Below are positions 45,907-54,095 of a stretch of 64,000 nt of DNA, piece by piece (the stretch's first letter is position 1; every line of letters begins with the position of its first letter). This stretch comes from Paenibacillus xylanilyticus (GTDB lineage: Bacteria; Bacillota; Bacilli; Paenibacillales; Paenibacillaceae): positions 1 through 64,000 of the forward strand of contig NZ_JABMCB010000192.1 of NCBI RefSeq assembly GCF_013359935.1. Direction: 5' to 3'. The position numbers and the translations under genes are program-made. The notes beneath the pieces were generated by a model. The model saw only the letters and a program-made list of their open reading frames with translations. It was not told where the DNA came from and ran no database searches.

Positions 45907-46195
45907 ACATGTTTAGAAAATGAAATCGATGATGAAATGAAGTACGCCGAGGGTTCCTTTCCTCAGAGAATAGACTTCTTCGGATTAGATCCAGATCTGA
46001 TATCCGATGGCTGGAAGAGTCTTGAAAGTTGAAGCGGCGGAAAGCTGATTTCGGAGTGCAGGACAACCCTGCCGGGCGCGACCGTTATTCGCATGAACGA
46101 GGAGATTGCTGATCTGTCCGGGAATGAAGGACTAGCAGCAATAACCAGGGTGGTACCGCGATAACATCGTCCCTGATATTTCAGGGGCGTTTTTT
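45907..46195 (+). promoter_or_regulatory. T-box leader controlling alaS (alanine)
   Basis: The T-box core AACCAGGGTGGTACCGCG lies at 46143-46160, followed by a nine-pair terminator stem (46168-46176 with 46181-46189) and TTTTTT. Stem I carries CAGAGAA near 45963. The specifier is read as GCT at 46044-46046 in GGAAA-GCT-G, opposite AGTA near 45941, with CGCCG/CGGCG helices above and GAAAT/ATTTC below. It therefore senses tRNA-Ala. Confidence 0.93.
46168..46195 (+). terminator. Regulated terminator of the alaS leader
   Basis: CGTCCCTGA pairs with TCAGGGGCG around TATT, then TTTTTT. It competes with the T-box antiterminator. Confidence 0.9.
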
Positions 46196-46276
46196 GTGTT
46201 TATTTTTACAAAAAGTAATGTTAACCAACCGGAGCGAACAGCACCGGACCATAATAATTAATTGGGGGCAGCCAGT

Positions 46277-48898
46277 ATGAAAGCCAGTGAAATCCGTTCC
46301 AAATGGATAGAGTTTTTTGCAAGTAAAGGTCACAAAATCGAGCCTAGTGCATCGCTCGTACCGCACAACGATCCATCCCTTTTGTGGATCAATGCAGGTA
46401 TGGCCCCGCTTAAGCCTTATTTTGACGGTCGTGAGAAACCGGAGAACCCGCGTCTTGCGAACTCCCAAAAATGTATTCGTACCAACGATATTGAAAATGT
46501 CGGCAAAACACGTCGTCACCATACGTTCTTCGAAATGCTCGGTAACTTCTCCATTGGAGACTACTTCAAGGAAGAGACGATTACCTGGGCATGGGAATTC
46601 CTGACGAGCAAGGAATGGATCGGTTTCGATCCGGAGCGCTTGTCCGTAACGGTATATCCCGAAGATGAAGAAGCCTTCAAACTGTGGAACGAAAAAGTAG
46701 GATTGCCAGCTGAACGCATCATCAAGCTGGACGAGAACTTCTGGGATATCGGCGAAGGTCCATGCGGACCTTGTACTGAGATTTTCTATGATCGCGGTGA
46801 AGCCTACGGCAATGACATGAATGATCCGGAAATGTACCCAGGCGGAGAAAATGAACGTTACCTGGAAGTATGGAACCTGGTATTCTCCCAATTCAATCAC
46901 AACAAGGATGGCAGCTACACGCCGCTTCCAAACAAAAACATTGATACAGGTGCAGGTCTGGAGCGTTTTGCTTCCATTCTGCAAAATGTTGATTCCAACT
47001 TTGACACAGACTTGTTCCAACCGATGATTCAAAGAACAGCAGCACTTGCTGGTGTGAAATATAATGACAGCGTTGAGATTGATATTGCACTCAAAGTCAT
47101 TGCTGACCATATTCGTACCGTTGCTTTTGCAGTCGGTGACGGTGTGCTGCCAAGTAACGAAGGACGCGGATATGTTATCCGCCGCCTGCTGCGTCGTGCA
47201 GTACGCTACGGAAAAGTACTCGGACTGGATCGTCCATTCCTCTATGAACTGACAACAACGGTCGGTGAAGTGATGGGAGTTTACTATCCAGAGGTAGTAG
47301 AGAAGCAAGAATTCATCGCCAAAGTCATCAAAACTGAAGAAGAGCGGTTCCATGAAACACTTAGCGACGGACTGGCTATCCTGGCAGACATCAGTGCTGC
47401 AGCCAAAGCCGAAGGCCGCACGGTGATCAGTGGACCGGAAGCATTCAAACTGTATGACACATACGGTTTCCCGTTTGACCTTACCGAAGATTATGCCGCA
47501 GAGCATGGTTTGACTGTCGATCGTGAAGGATTCGATGCTTCCATGCAAGAGCAGCGTGATCGTGCGCGTGCAGGTCGTCAGGAAAGCGAAAGCATGAAAG
47601 TCCAAGGTGGACCACTTGCCGATCTGGAGGTTAAAAGCGAGTTTGTTGGTTATACTGACCTGTTGACGGAAGCAAAAGTGGTTGCCATCGTTGCTGGCGA
47701 CGCCCTTGTAGATTCTGTGAGCGAAGGACAAACCTGTCAGGTTATCCTGGACAAAACTCCGTTTTATGCGGAGAGCGGCGGACAAGTGAGCGATCAGGGC
47801 TTGCTGCGCGGAGCAGGCGTCACTGCAAAAGTACAAGGTTTGTTCAAAGCTCCACAAGGACAGCACGTACACATGGTAAGCGTGGAATCAGGTGAACTGC
47901 GTGTGGGCGAAGTCATTCAAGCGGAAGTGAATGCGTCCAAGCGTGGAGATATTATTAAAAACCATACAGCTACCCATTTGCTGCACAAAGCACTTAAGGA
48001 TGTACTGGGTACGCATGTCAATCAGGCAGGATCACTCGTGGAACCACAGCGTCTGCGGTTTGACTTCTCCCACTTCGGCAGCATTACGCCGGAAGAATTG
48101 ACAGAGATTGAGCGCCAGGTGAATGAGCAGATCTGGAATCGCCTGAATGTAAACATTGAATTGAAAGGCATCGATGAAGCCAAAGAAATGGGCGCAATGG
48201 CGTTGTTTGGTGAAAAATACGGAGATATTGTGCGTGTCGTACAAATCGGTGACTACAGTTTGGAACTTTGTGGCGGCTGTCACGTAAACAATACATCGGA
48301 GATCGGCATGTTCAAACTCGTGAGCGAGAGCGGAATTGGTTCCGGTGTACGCCGGATCGAGGCTGTAACCGGTCGCGGTGCGTATCTCTTCGTTGAGAGC
48401 CAACTGGAGCTGCTCAAGCAATCGGCTGCCTTGCTCAAATCCAATGTTGCCGATGTGCCTAAGCGGATTGAAGGTTTGAATCATCAGCTGAAAGAAGCGG
48501 CGAGAGAAACGGAATCGCTGCAAAGCAAGCTGAGTGCCATGGAAGCAGGCGCGCTGACAGATCAAGTGGTACAGGCAGGAGATACACAAGTGCTCGCTGC
48601 CCGAGTGGATGCACCGAACATGGATGCACTGCGTACCGTTGCCGACGAGTTGAAAGTAAAACTGCCTGATGCCGTACTCGTTCTGGGTGCTCCAGCAGAT
48701 GGCAAGGTGAACTTCGTGGTTGCTGTTCCTGCTGAAAAAGTGAAACAAGGTCTTCACGCCGGTAAAATTGTCAAGGAAGTCGCGGCAGTATGTGGCGGCG
48801 GTGGCGGTGGCCGTCCAGACATGGCACAAGCCGGAGGCAAGGATGCGTCCAAGCTGGATGAAGCGCTGAAACTGGCGGTATCACTCATTGCACAATAA
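46277..48898 (+). CDS. alaS: AlaS, alanyl-tRNA synthetase
   Basis: 873 residues, class II. N-terminal aminoacylation core (KCIRTNDIENVGKTRRHHTFFEMLGNF-type motif 2 region), the central editing domain with zinc ligands in HTATHLLH and CGGCH, and a C-terminal DHHA1-like domain with a GGGGGGRPDMAQAGG tail. ATG 46277 has a G-rich site (GGGGG) upstream; a TTG at 46262 precedes it. Confidence 0.97.
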   Translation: MKASEIRSKWIEFFASKGHKIEPSASLVPHNDPSLLWINAGMAPLKPYFDGREKPENPRLANSQKCIRTNDIENVGKTRRHHTFFEMLGNFSIGDYFKEETITWAWEFLTSKEWIGFDPERLSVTVYPEDEEAFKLWNEKVGLPAERIIKLDENFWDIGEGPCGPCTEIFYDRGEAYGNDMNDPEMYPGGENERYLEVWNLVFSQFNHNKDGSYTPLPNKNIDTGAGLERFASILQNVDSNFDTDLFQPMIQRTAALAGVKYNDSVEIDIALKVIADHIRTVAFAVGDGVLPSNEGRGYVIRRLLRRAVRYGKVLGLDRPFLYELTTTVGEVMGVYYPEVVEKQEFIAKVIKTEEERFHETLSDGLAILADISAAAKAEGRTVISGPEAFKLYDTYGFPFDLTEDYAAEHGLTVDREGFDASMQEQRDRARAGRQESESMKVQGGPLADLEVKSEFVGYTDLLTEAKVVAIVAGDALVDSVSEGQTCQVILDKTPFYAESGGQVSDQGLLRGAGVTAKVQGLFKAPQGQHVHMVSVESGELRVGEVIQAEVNASKRGDIIKNHTATHLLHKALKDVLGTHVNQAGSLVEPQRLRFDFSHFGSITPEELTEIERQVNEQIWNRLNVNIELKGIDEAKEMGAMALFGEKYGDIVRVVQIGDYSLELCGGCHVNNTSEIGMFKLVSESGIGSGVRRIEAVTGRGAYLFVESQLELLKQSAALLKSNVADVPKRIEGLNHQLKEAARETESLQSKLSAMEAGALTDQVVQAGDTQVLAARVDAPNMDALRTVADELKVKLPDAVLVLGAPADGKVNFVVAVPAEKVKQGLHAGKIVKEVAAVCGGGGGGRPDMAQAGGKDASKLDEALKLAVSLIAQ

Positions 48899-49027
48899 CG
48901 GACAAGCAAAAAACACAATTGCATTCTCCTTTGTTTACTCGTGGCAGTCAGAATATGTTATTATATAAGCAGAAATCAATTCGGCAGGACATGGTCCCCA
49001 TGTTCATGCAGGAGCGAGGTGTCATCA

Positions 49028-49288
49028 ATGGACTCCATGGATAAGACGGTTAAATTTAATGTGAAAGCTGACGAGCAGGAAGCATCCTCCAAAGAGATTC
49101 TTCTTACGGTGTATGATGCACTGGTGGATAAGGAGTATAATCCGATCAACCAGATTGTCGGGTACCTGATTTCGGGAGACCCGGCATACATTCCTCGTCA
49201 TAACAACGCACGCAGTCTGGTCCGGAAAAAGGAGCGCGATGAGCTGATTGAAGAGCTTGTACGTTCCTATCTGGCCAATCACCGGTAA
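49028..49288 (+). CDS. ireB: IreB family regulatory phosphoprotein
   Basis: 86 residues of the UPF0297/IreB family: ILLTVYDALVDKEYNPINQIVGYLISGDPAYIPRHNNAR. In Enterococcus IreB is a substrate of the IreK kinase affecting cephalosporin resistance. GGAGCGAGGTG precedes ATG 49028; ATG 49037 is also possible. It lies with ruvX and DUF1292, the conserved Firmicutes trio. Confidence 0.93.
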   Translation: MDSMDKTVKFNVKADEQEASSKEILLTVYDALVDKEYNPINQIVGYLISGDPAYIPRHNNARSLVRKKERDELIEELVRSYLANHR

Positions 49289-49414
49289 TGTATACCGCTT
49301 CCGCTGTGATGCAGCCATGCATGCAGCGGGAAATGAACCGACAGAAGACAGCCTGAAGCTTAAGAAGGGGAGTATGTAATCCTCCTACGCGGGCTTGAGG
49401 ATGGGAGAGCATGG

Positions 49415-49831
49415 ATGAAAATATTAGGTTTGGATTATGGGGACCGAAGAATCGGAGTTGCCGTTAGTGACGCCTTCGGTTGGACTGCCCAGGGATTAGA
49501 AGTGCTTGAACGCCGCCGGGATGAAGGCGAGTTCGGTCGAATTGCTGAGCTTGTGCGTGAGCACGAAATCAGCGAGATCGTTGTCGGGCTCCCCAAAAAC
49601 ATGAACGGCACCGTAGGGCCGCGTGGCGAGATCTGTATTGCTTTTGCCGAACGACTGCGGGGCGAACTGAATTTACCTGTTCACCTTTGGGATGAACGGC
49701 TGACAACCATGGCAGCAGAACGAACGTTGATTGAAGCGGATGTCAGTCGGAAAAAACGCAAGCAGGTTGTGGACAAAATGGCCGCAAGCTTGATTTTGCA
49801 AAATTATTTAGATGCGAACAGTAAAAGGTGA
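49415..49831 (+). CDS. ruvX: RuvX/YqgF, Holliday junction resolvase-like nuclease
   Basis: 138 residues with an RNase H-like fold: LGLDYGDRRIGVAVSD (first Asp), GLPKNMNG, and LWDERLTTMAAE (last acidic residues). YqgF proteins act in pre-16S rRNA 5' maturation and may cleave junctions. GGGAGAGC precedes ATG 49415. Confidence 0.94.
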   Translation: MKILGLDYGDRRIGVAVSDAFGWTAQGLEVLERRRDEGEFGRIAELVREHEISEIVVGLPKNMNGTVGPRGEICIAFAERLRGELNLPVHLWDERLTTMAAERTLIEADVSRKKRKQVVDKMAASLILQNYLDANSKR

Positions 49832-49843
49832 GGGGGATCAACA

Positions 49844-50143
49844 ATGGCTGAAGATCAACTGGGTATGGAAGAAGAATCGGAGATTATTTACATCGCGGAT
49901 GACGAGGGCAATGAAGAAGAATTTGAAGTCATCATGAAGTTTGAAGTGGATGGGTCGGAGGCCAAGTACATGATGGTTGCTCCGGTTGAACCTGAAGATG
50001 GAGAAACGGATGTATATGCATTCCGTTATGAAGAAGATGGCGACGATATTAAACTTTTCGTCATCCAAGATGATGCCGAATGGGATATTGTCGAGGAGAC
50101 GTTTAATACATTTTTGGCAGAAGATGAAGAGGAAGCGAACTAA
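49844..50143 (+). CDS. DUF1292 acidic protein, first copy
   Basis: 99 residues, very acidic, with EEFEVIMKFEVDGSEAKYMMVAPVE and FVIQDDAEWDIVEE, the DUF1292 (YrzB) pattern. AGGTGAGGGGG precedes ATG 49844. It follows ruvX after 12 bases. Function unknown. Confidence 0.88.
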   Translation: MAEDQLGMEEESEIIYIADDEGNEEEFEVIMKFEVDGSEAKYMMVAPVEPEDGETDVYAFRYEEDGDDIKLFVIQDDAEWDIVEETFNTFLAEDEEEAN

Positions 50144-50458
50144 ATGACCGAATACAGCCGCAAAGACCTGAAATGGACAGATTCGCTGCGTCTGGCTTTT
50201 GGTGCTCATGTTGAGCTGGAAGAAGAGAACGGTAAGTCCCATCCGTATGACTTGCTGGCTGAGTTTGAAGTGAAGGGTCAGCAGTATGCGGTACTCCGCA
50301 GTTCATTACGTCCTTACGACGAAGTTGAACTTCTGCGGGTCTTGCCTGGAACTGAAGGCCAGGTTATGCCGGAGTTAGTTACGATTGACGATGATGATGA
50401 GTGGGAGAACATCTCGGAACTGTACGATGAATGTACTCTCCCCATTGATGAAGATTGA
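50144..50458 (+). CDS. DUF1292-like acidic protein, second copy
   Basis: 104 residues beginning directly after the preceding stop codon, with AGAGGAAG inside the upstream gene as ribosome site. YDLLAEFEVKGQQYAVLRSSLRPYDEVELLRVL and DDDDEWENISELYDE match the layout of the first copy, indicating a diverged tandem duplicate. Function unknown. Confidence 0.8.
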   Translation: MTEYSRKDLKWTDSLRLAFGAHVELEEENGKSHPYDLLAEFEVKGQQYAVLRSSLRPYDEVELLRVLPGTEGQVMPELVTIDDDDEWENISELYDECTLPIDED

Positions 50459-50483
50459 TCAGCTTCAAATTGAAGAAACCGGA

Positions 50484-50507
50484 AGGGCGGAGAAGTCCGC
50501 TCTTTTT
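50484..50507 (+). terminator. Terminator between the DUF1292 pair and mltG
   Basis: AGGGCGGA pairs with TCCGCTCT (one G-T) around GAAG, then TTTTT. The mltG ribosome site starts only nine bases later, so mltG may depend on read-through or on a promoter overlapping this region. Confidence 0.75.
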
Positions 50508-50533
50508 GGTTGTGTAAAGGAGTTGTGTCTTTT

Positions 50534-51574
50534 TTGAAAGGAAAAGCCATAATAATCGTTCTGCTTATCATTGTAATTGTTGCTGGAGGCGGCGGTGCTG
50601 CTGTCTGGAGCATGATGCGTCCTGTTGCGACCTCGGCAGATCCGGTCGTATTCGAGATCAAGAGCGGATCGGGAACATCCCAAATTGCGGATCAGCTTGA
50701 ACAAGAAGGGCTAATTCGAAGCGGTTTAGCGTTCAAAGGATATTTGAAATGGAAGAAGCAAGGATCGAATTTTATGGCAGGTACATATTCCATGAATCCT
50801 GGCGTGTCATACGATGAGATTATTACCAAGCTGAGTAGTGGTGAAGTTGTACCGGAAGAAATGGTGAAGTTTACGATCCCTGAAGGATACACGGTGCTGC
50901 AAATGGCGGATAAGTTGTCGGCAGAGGGTGTCGTTGACCGTGAGGAATTCATCAAGCTGGCGAACGACCCTTCTTCCTTTGATGTTGACATCATTAAGGA
51001 CATCCCGGTGGATGAGGAGCTTCGCTATGTCTTGGAGGGGTATTTGTTCCCAGAGACCTATGAGCTCAAAAAGGGCAGCACCACACATGACGTCATGCAG
51101 CGAATGCTTGAGGAATTCCAGAGCAAGATCAGCTCCATTCCGGATTTGGAAACGAAACTGCAGGAGCGAAATCTTTCTTTGCATGAGCTGCTTACGATTG
51201 CCTCTCTTGTAGAGAGAGAAGTTGTGGTTGATCAGGAACGCGCTCTGGTAGCAGGTGTGATTGATAACCGGCTTAAGCAGGATATGAAGCTGGAGATCGA
51301 TGCTACTGTTCAATATTTGCTGGATAAGCCCAAGGCACGATTGTTGTTCAAAGACTTGAAGGTGCAAAGTCCATACAACTCGTATCTGAACAAAGGACTG
51401 CCACCAGGGCCGATTGCAAGCCCGAGTTTGGCTTCCATTGAGGCTGCTCTCGAACCGGAAGCTTCGGAGTATCTGTTCTATGTCACCAAAAAGGATGGTT
51501 CATCCGGGCATCTGTTTGCCAAAACATATAAGGAACATCAGCAAAATATAGCCAAAAGTAAGGCTGCGCAATAA
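50534..51574 (+). CDS. mltG: MltG, endolytic murein transglycosylase
   Basis: Cleaves nascent glycan strands and sets their length. 346 residues, with a membrane helix at about 4-26, a LysM-like region (VFEIKSGSGTSQIADQLEQEG) and the YceG catalytic domain with LTIASLVEREV, in which the Glu is catalytic, then YNSYLNKGLPPGPIASPSL. TTG 50534 has AAAGGAG 11 bases upstream; GTG 50525 is too near. Confidence 0.93.
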   Translation: MKGKAIIIVLLIIVIVAGGGGAAVWSMMRPVATSADPVVFEIKSGSGTSQIADQLEQEGLIRSGLAFKGYLKWKKQGSNFMAGTYSMNPGVSYDEIITKLSSGEVVPEEMVKFTIPEGYTVLQMADKLSAEGVVDREEFIKLANDPSSFDVDIIKDIPVDEELRYVLEGYLFPETYELKKGSTTHDVMQRMLEEFQSKISSIPDLETKLQERNLSLHELLTIASLVEREVVVDQERALVAGVIDNRLKQDMKLEIDATVQYLLDKPKARLLFKDLKVQSPYNSYLNKGLPPGPIASPSLASIEAALEPEASEYLFYVTKKDGSSGHLFAKTYKEHQQNIAKSKAAQ

Positions 51575-51589
51575 GCGGAGGGGATGTAT

Positions 51590-52519
51590 ATGAGTAAGAA
51601 GCATGAACTGCTCGTTACGGCAGCAAATGTAAATGAAGCAGAAGTGCTGCTCCAGGCCGGAGCAGATGCTTTGTTAATTGGGGATGATCGCTTCGGCATG
51701 CGTTTACCCCGAAGTTTCACTGTGGAAGAGACAGCAGAGGTGGTAGCCATTGCTGCCAAACATCAGGCGCGTGTCTATGTATCGATGAATAACCTGATGT
51801 CCAACGAGCTCTTGAAGGAACTCCCTGAATATGTCCAGGCTCTAGGCAAAATTGGCGTCCATGCGGTGGAATTTAATGATCCGTCCGTACTGGCTGCGAT
51901 CAAGGAATATGCTCCACATATTCAACTGCACTGGAACGCGGAGATGACTTCGACGAACTACGCGACAGCCAACTACTGGGGAAACAAGGGTGCCAGTCGT
52001 GTCGTGCTTGCTCGGGAGTTGAATATGGATGAACTGACGGAGATGGTCCCTTTTCTGAGGGTGGAAGCTCAGGTTCAGGTTCATGGCATGACGAATATTT
52101 ATCATTCCAAGCGCAGTCTGGTCCAAAGTTATATGGCGCATCAGGGCCGTCCGGTAGAAGGGAATCTCGGTAAAGAACGCGGGTTATTCCTGATTGAGGC
52201 TGAGCGTCGGGATGAGAAATTTCCGATCTATGAAGATATTAACGGTACACACATCATGAGTTCAGAGGATATATGCATTCTGGAGGATCTCCATTTGATG
52301 ATGGAGGCAGGCGTGCATAGTTTTAAAATAGAAGGCATTCTCAAACCCCTGGTTTATAATGAAGCTGTTGTACGGGCATACCGGAAAGCGATTGACAGCT
52401 ATGTAGCTGATGCCGATGCATATGCTTTCTCTGATGAGTGGCTGGATGAGGTTCGCCAATTGCAGGATCCTGAACGGGAGCTGTCATTTGGCTTTTTCTA
52501 CAAAGAACAGGTGTATTAA
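51590..52519 (+). CDS. U32-family protein TrhP1-like (YrrN)
   Basis: 309 residues, with the peptidase U32 fold (LVTAANVNEAEVLLQAGADALLIGDDRF, HSFKIEGILKP). It lacks the cysteine cluster present in its neighbour (the matching region reads HGMTNIYHSKRSLVQSY), as in the short B. subtilis paralogue. In B. subtilis TrhP1 (YrrN) and TrhP2 (YrrO) hydroxylate U34 of tRNAs using prephenate. GGAGGGG precedes ATG 51590. Confidence 0.85.
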   Translation: MSKKHELLVTAANVNEAEVLLQAGADALLIGDDRFGMRLPRSFTVEETAEVVAIAAKHQARVYVSMNNLMSNELLKELPEYVQALGKIGVHAVEFNDPSVLAAIKEYAPHIQLHWNAEMTSTNYATANYWGNKGASRVVLARELNMDELTEMVPFLRVEAQVQVHGMTNIYHSKRSLVQSYMAHQGRPVEGNLGKERGLFLIEAERRDEKFPIYEDINGTHIMSSEDICILEDLHLMMEAGVHSFKIEGILKPLVYNEAVVRAYRKAIDSYVADADAYAFSDEWLDEVRQLQDPERELSFGFFYKEQVY

Positions 52520-52536
52520 TAGACGAGGTGAACGAA

Positions 52537-53865
52537 ATGGAAACAGTGGCGGTACAGCGAAAATTTTCGGGTAAACGTAACCGTCTGGACAAACCGGAGC
52601 TGCTTGCTCCGGCGGGAAATCTGGAAAAACTCAAGTTTGCGATCCATTATGGCGCAGATGCCGTGTATATTGGTGGACAGGCATATGGACTCCGTTCCAA
52701 CGCGGATAACTTCAGCTTTGAAGAAATGCGTGAAGGTGTGGAATTTGCCAATAAATACGGTGCCAAAGTATTTGTGGCTACGAACATCTATGCACACAAT
52801 GAAGATATCGAGGGCATTGAAGCGTATTTGCAAAATCTGTACAATGCGGGTATCTCAGCTGTAATCGTAGCTGATCCGGCGATTATTGAAGTGGCCCAGC
52901 GTGCTGTTCCTGGTCTTGAGGTGCACCTTAGTACTCAGCAGTCAACGCTGAACTGGCAAGCCGTGAAGTTCTGGAAAGAGGAAGGCCTCCCACGTGTGGT
53001 TCTGGGGCGTGAGACCAGCTTTGAGGAGATTGAAGAGATCAAGGCTAACGTGGATATCGAAATTGAAGCCTTCATCCATGGCGCGATGTGTTCCTCTTAT
53101 TCCGGGCGCTGTGTACTCTCCAATCATTTTACGGATCGGGATTCTAATCGGGGTGGCTGCTGCCAATCATGCCGCTGGAAATATGATTTGTTTGAAGATG
53201 CCAGAGAAGATACGGTGTGGGTCAGTGAAGAAGAGATGCAGATGAAAGCTCCTGCGCCTTTCAAACTGGGAGAAAATCAGCTGCCCCTGTTCGAGGAGCA
53301 GGACAATTCGTTTTCCATGGGATCGAAGGATCTGTGCATGATTGGCCATATTCCCGAGTTGATTGATGTGGGTGTGGATAGTTTCAAAATAGAAGGACGC
53401 ATGAAGTCGATCCACTATGTGGCAACCGTTGTAAACGTATATCGTCAAGCGATTGATGCTTACATGGCCGACCCGGAAAACTACGTATTGAAGCCGGAAT
53501 GGGTTGAAGAAATGAATAAGGCTGCCAACCGTCCATTAAACACGGGCTTTTTCTATGATACACCGGATCATGAGGATCATATTTATGAGCCCGAAGAAAA
53601 AGCAGTACCTTATGATTTCGCAGGATTGGTTATGGATTATGATGCGGCCACAGGAATGGCGACAATCCAGCAGCGGAATCATTTCAAACCTGGACAGGAG
53701 ATCGAATTTTTCGGTCCGAATGGAACCTTTTTCAAGCAAGTTGTAGGTGAAATTCAGGATGAAGAAGGCAATGTGCTCGATGCAGCACGCCACCCGTTAC
53801 AATTAATCAAAATGAAGGTGGATCAGCCTGTATCCTACTTTGATATGATGAGAAAAAAGAAATAG
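52537..53865 (+). CDS. U32-family tRNA hydroxylation protein TrhP2-like (YrrO)
   Basis: 442 residues. PELLAPAGNLEKLKFAIHYGADAVYIGG starts the U32 domain; the iron-sulfur-type cysteines appear in GAMCSSYSGRC and CCQSC, and FKIEGRMKS follows. A C-terminal beta domain (about 340-440) completes the family. GAGGTG precedes ATG 52537, 17 bases after trhP1. The methyltransferase gene trmR (yrrM) that precedes this pair in B. subtilis is absent here. Confidence 0.88.
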   Translation: METVAVQRKFSGKRNRLDKPELLAPAGNLEKLKFAIHYGADAVYIGGQAYGLRSNADNFSFEEMREGVEFANKYGAKVFVATNIYAHNEDIEGIEAYLQNLYNAGISAVIVADPAIIEVAQRAVPGLEVHLSTQQSTLNWQAVKFWKEEGLPRVVLGRETSFEEIEEIKANVDIEIEAFIHGAMCSSYSGRCVLSNHFTDRDSNRGGCCQSCRWKYDLFEDAREDTVWVSEEEMQMKAPAPFKLGENQLPLFEEQDNSFSMGSKDLCMIGHIPELIDVGVDSFKIEGRMKSIHYVATVVNVYRQAIDAYMADPENYVLKPEWVEEMNKAANRPLNTGFFYDTPDHEDHIYEPEEKAVPYDFAGLVMDYDAATGMATIQQRNHFKPGQEIEFFGPNGTFFKQVVGEIQDEEGNVLDAARHPLQLIKMKVDQPVSYFDMMRKKK

Positions 53866-53882
53866 GTTGAATGACCTACTTA

Positions 53883-53919
53883 TAACAAGATTGTGTTACC
53901 TATTAACAAGATTATGTTA
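53883..53919. repeat. Two direct repeats with internal dyad
   Basis: TAACAAGATTGTGTTA (53883-53898) and TAACAAGATTATGTTA (53904-53919) differ by one base, repeat every 21 bases (two helical turns), and each has TAACA/TGTTA arms. They lie between the trhP2 stop and its terminator. Confidence 0.6.
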
Positions 53920-53933
53920 TAAATCAAAAATAT

Positions 53934-53970
53934 AGTCCTCCGTATATCGGTATACGGGGGGCTTTTTTTT
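53934..53970 (+). terminator. mltG-trhP operon terminator
   Basis: A thirteen-pair stem (53934-53946 with 53951-53963, two G-U) with loop TCGG, followed by a T run. Confidence 0.92.
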
Positions 53971-54095
53971 ATAGGAAAATAGGAAAAAAGTTGCAAAATA
54001 TTTTTGGAAAACGAAAGGGGAAAGGGGAAAACTGTCGAATATTACATGTTTATAGGGGAGAGAAAGAAAAATATAACTAGCAAACTGGCAGGTGA

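Noticed and set aside
46181..47872. A 563-codon open frame on the reverse strand opposite alaS
   Set aside because: It is antisense to an unmistakable AlaS, has no ribosome site, and its Phe/Cys/His/Thr-rich composition reflects the complement of biased codons.
54033..54039. Spo0A box upstream of the chemoreceptor gene
   Set aside because: A seven-base exact match is expected several times in 64 kb by chance and there is no supporting promoter layout.
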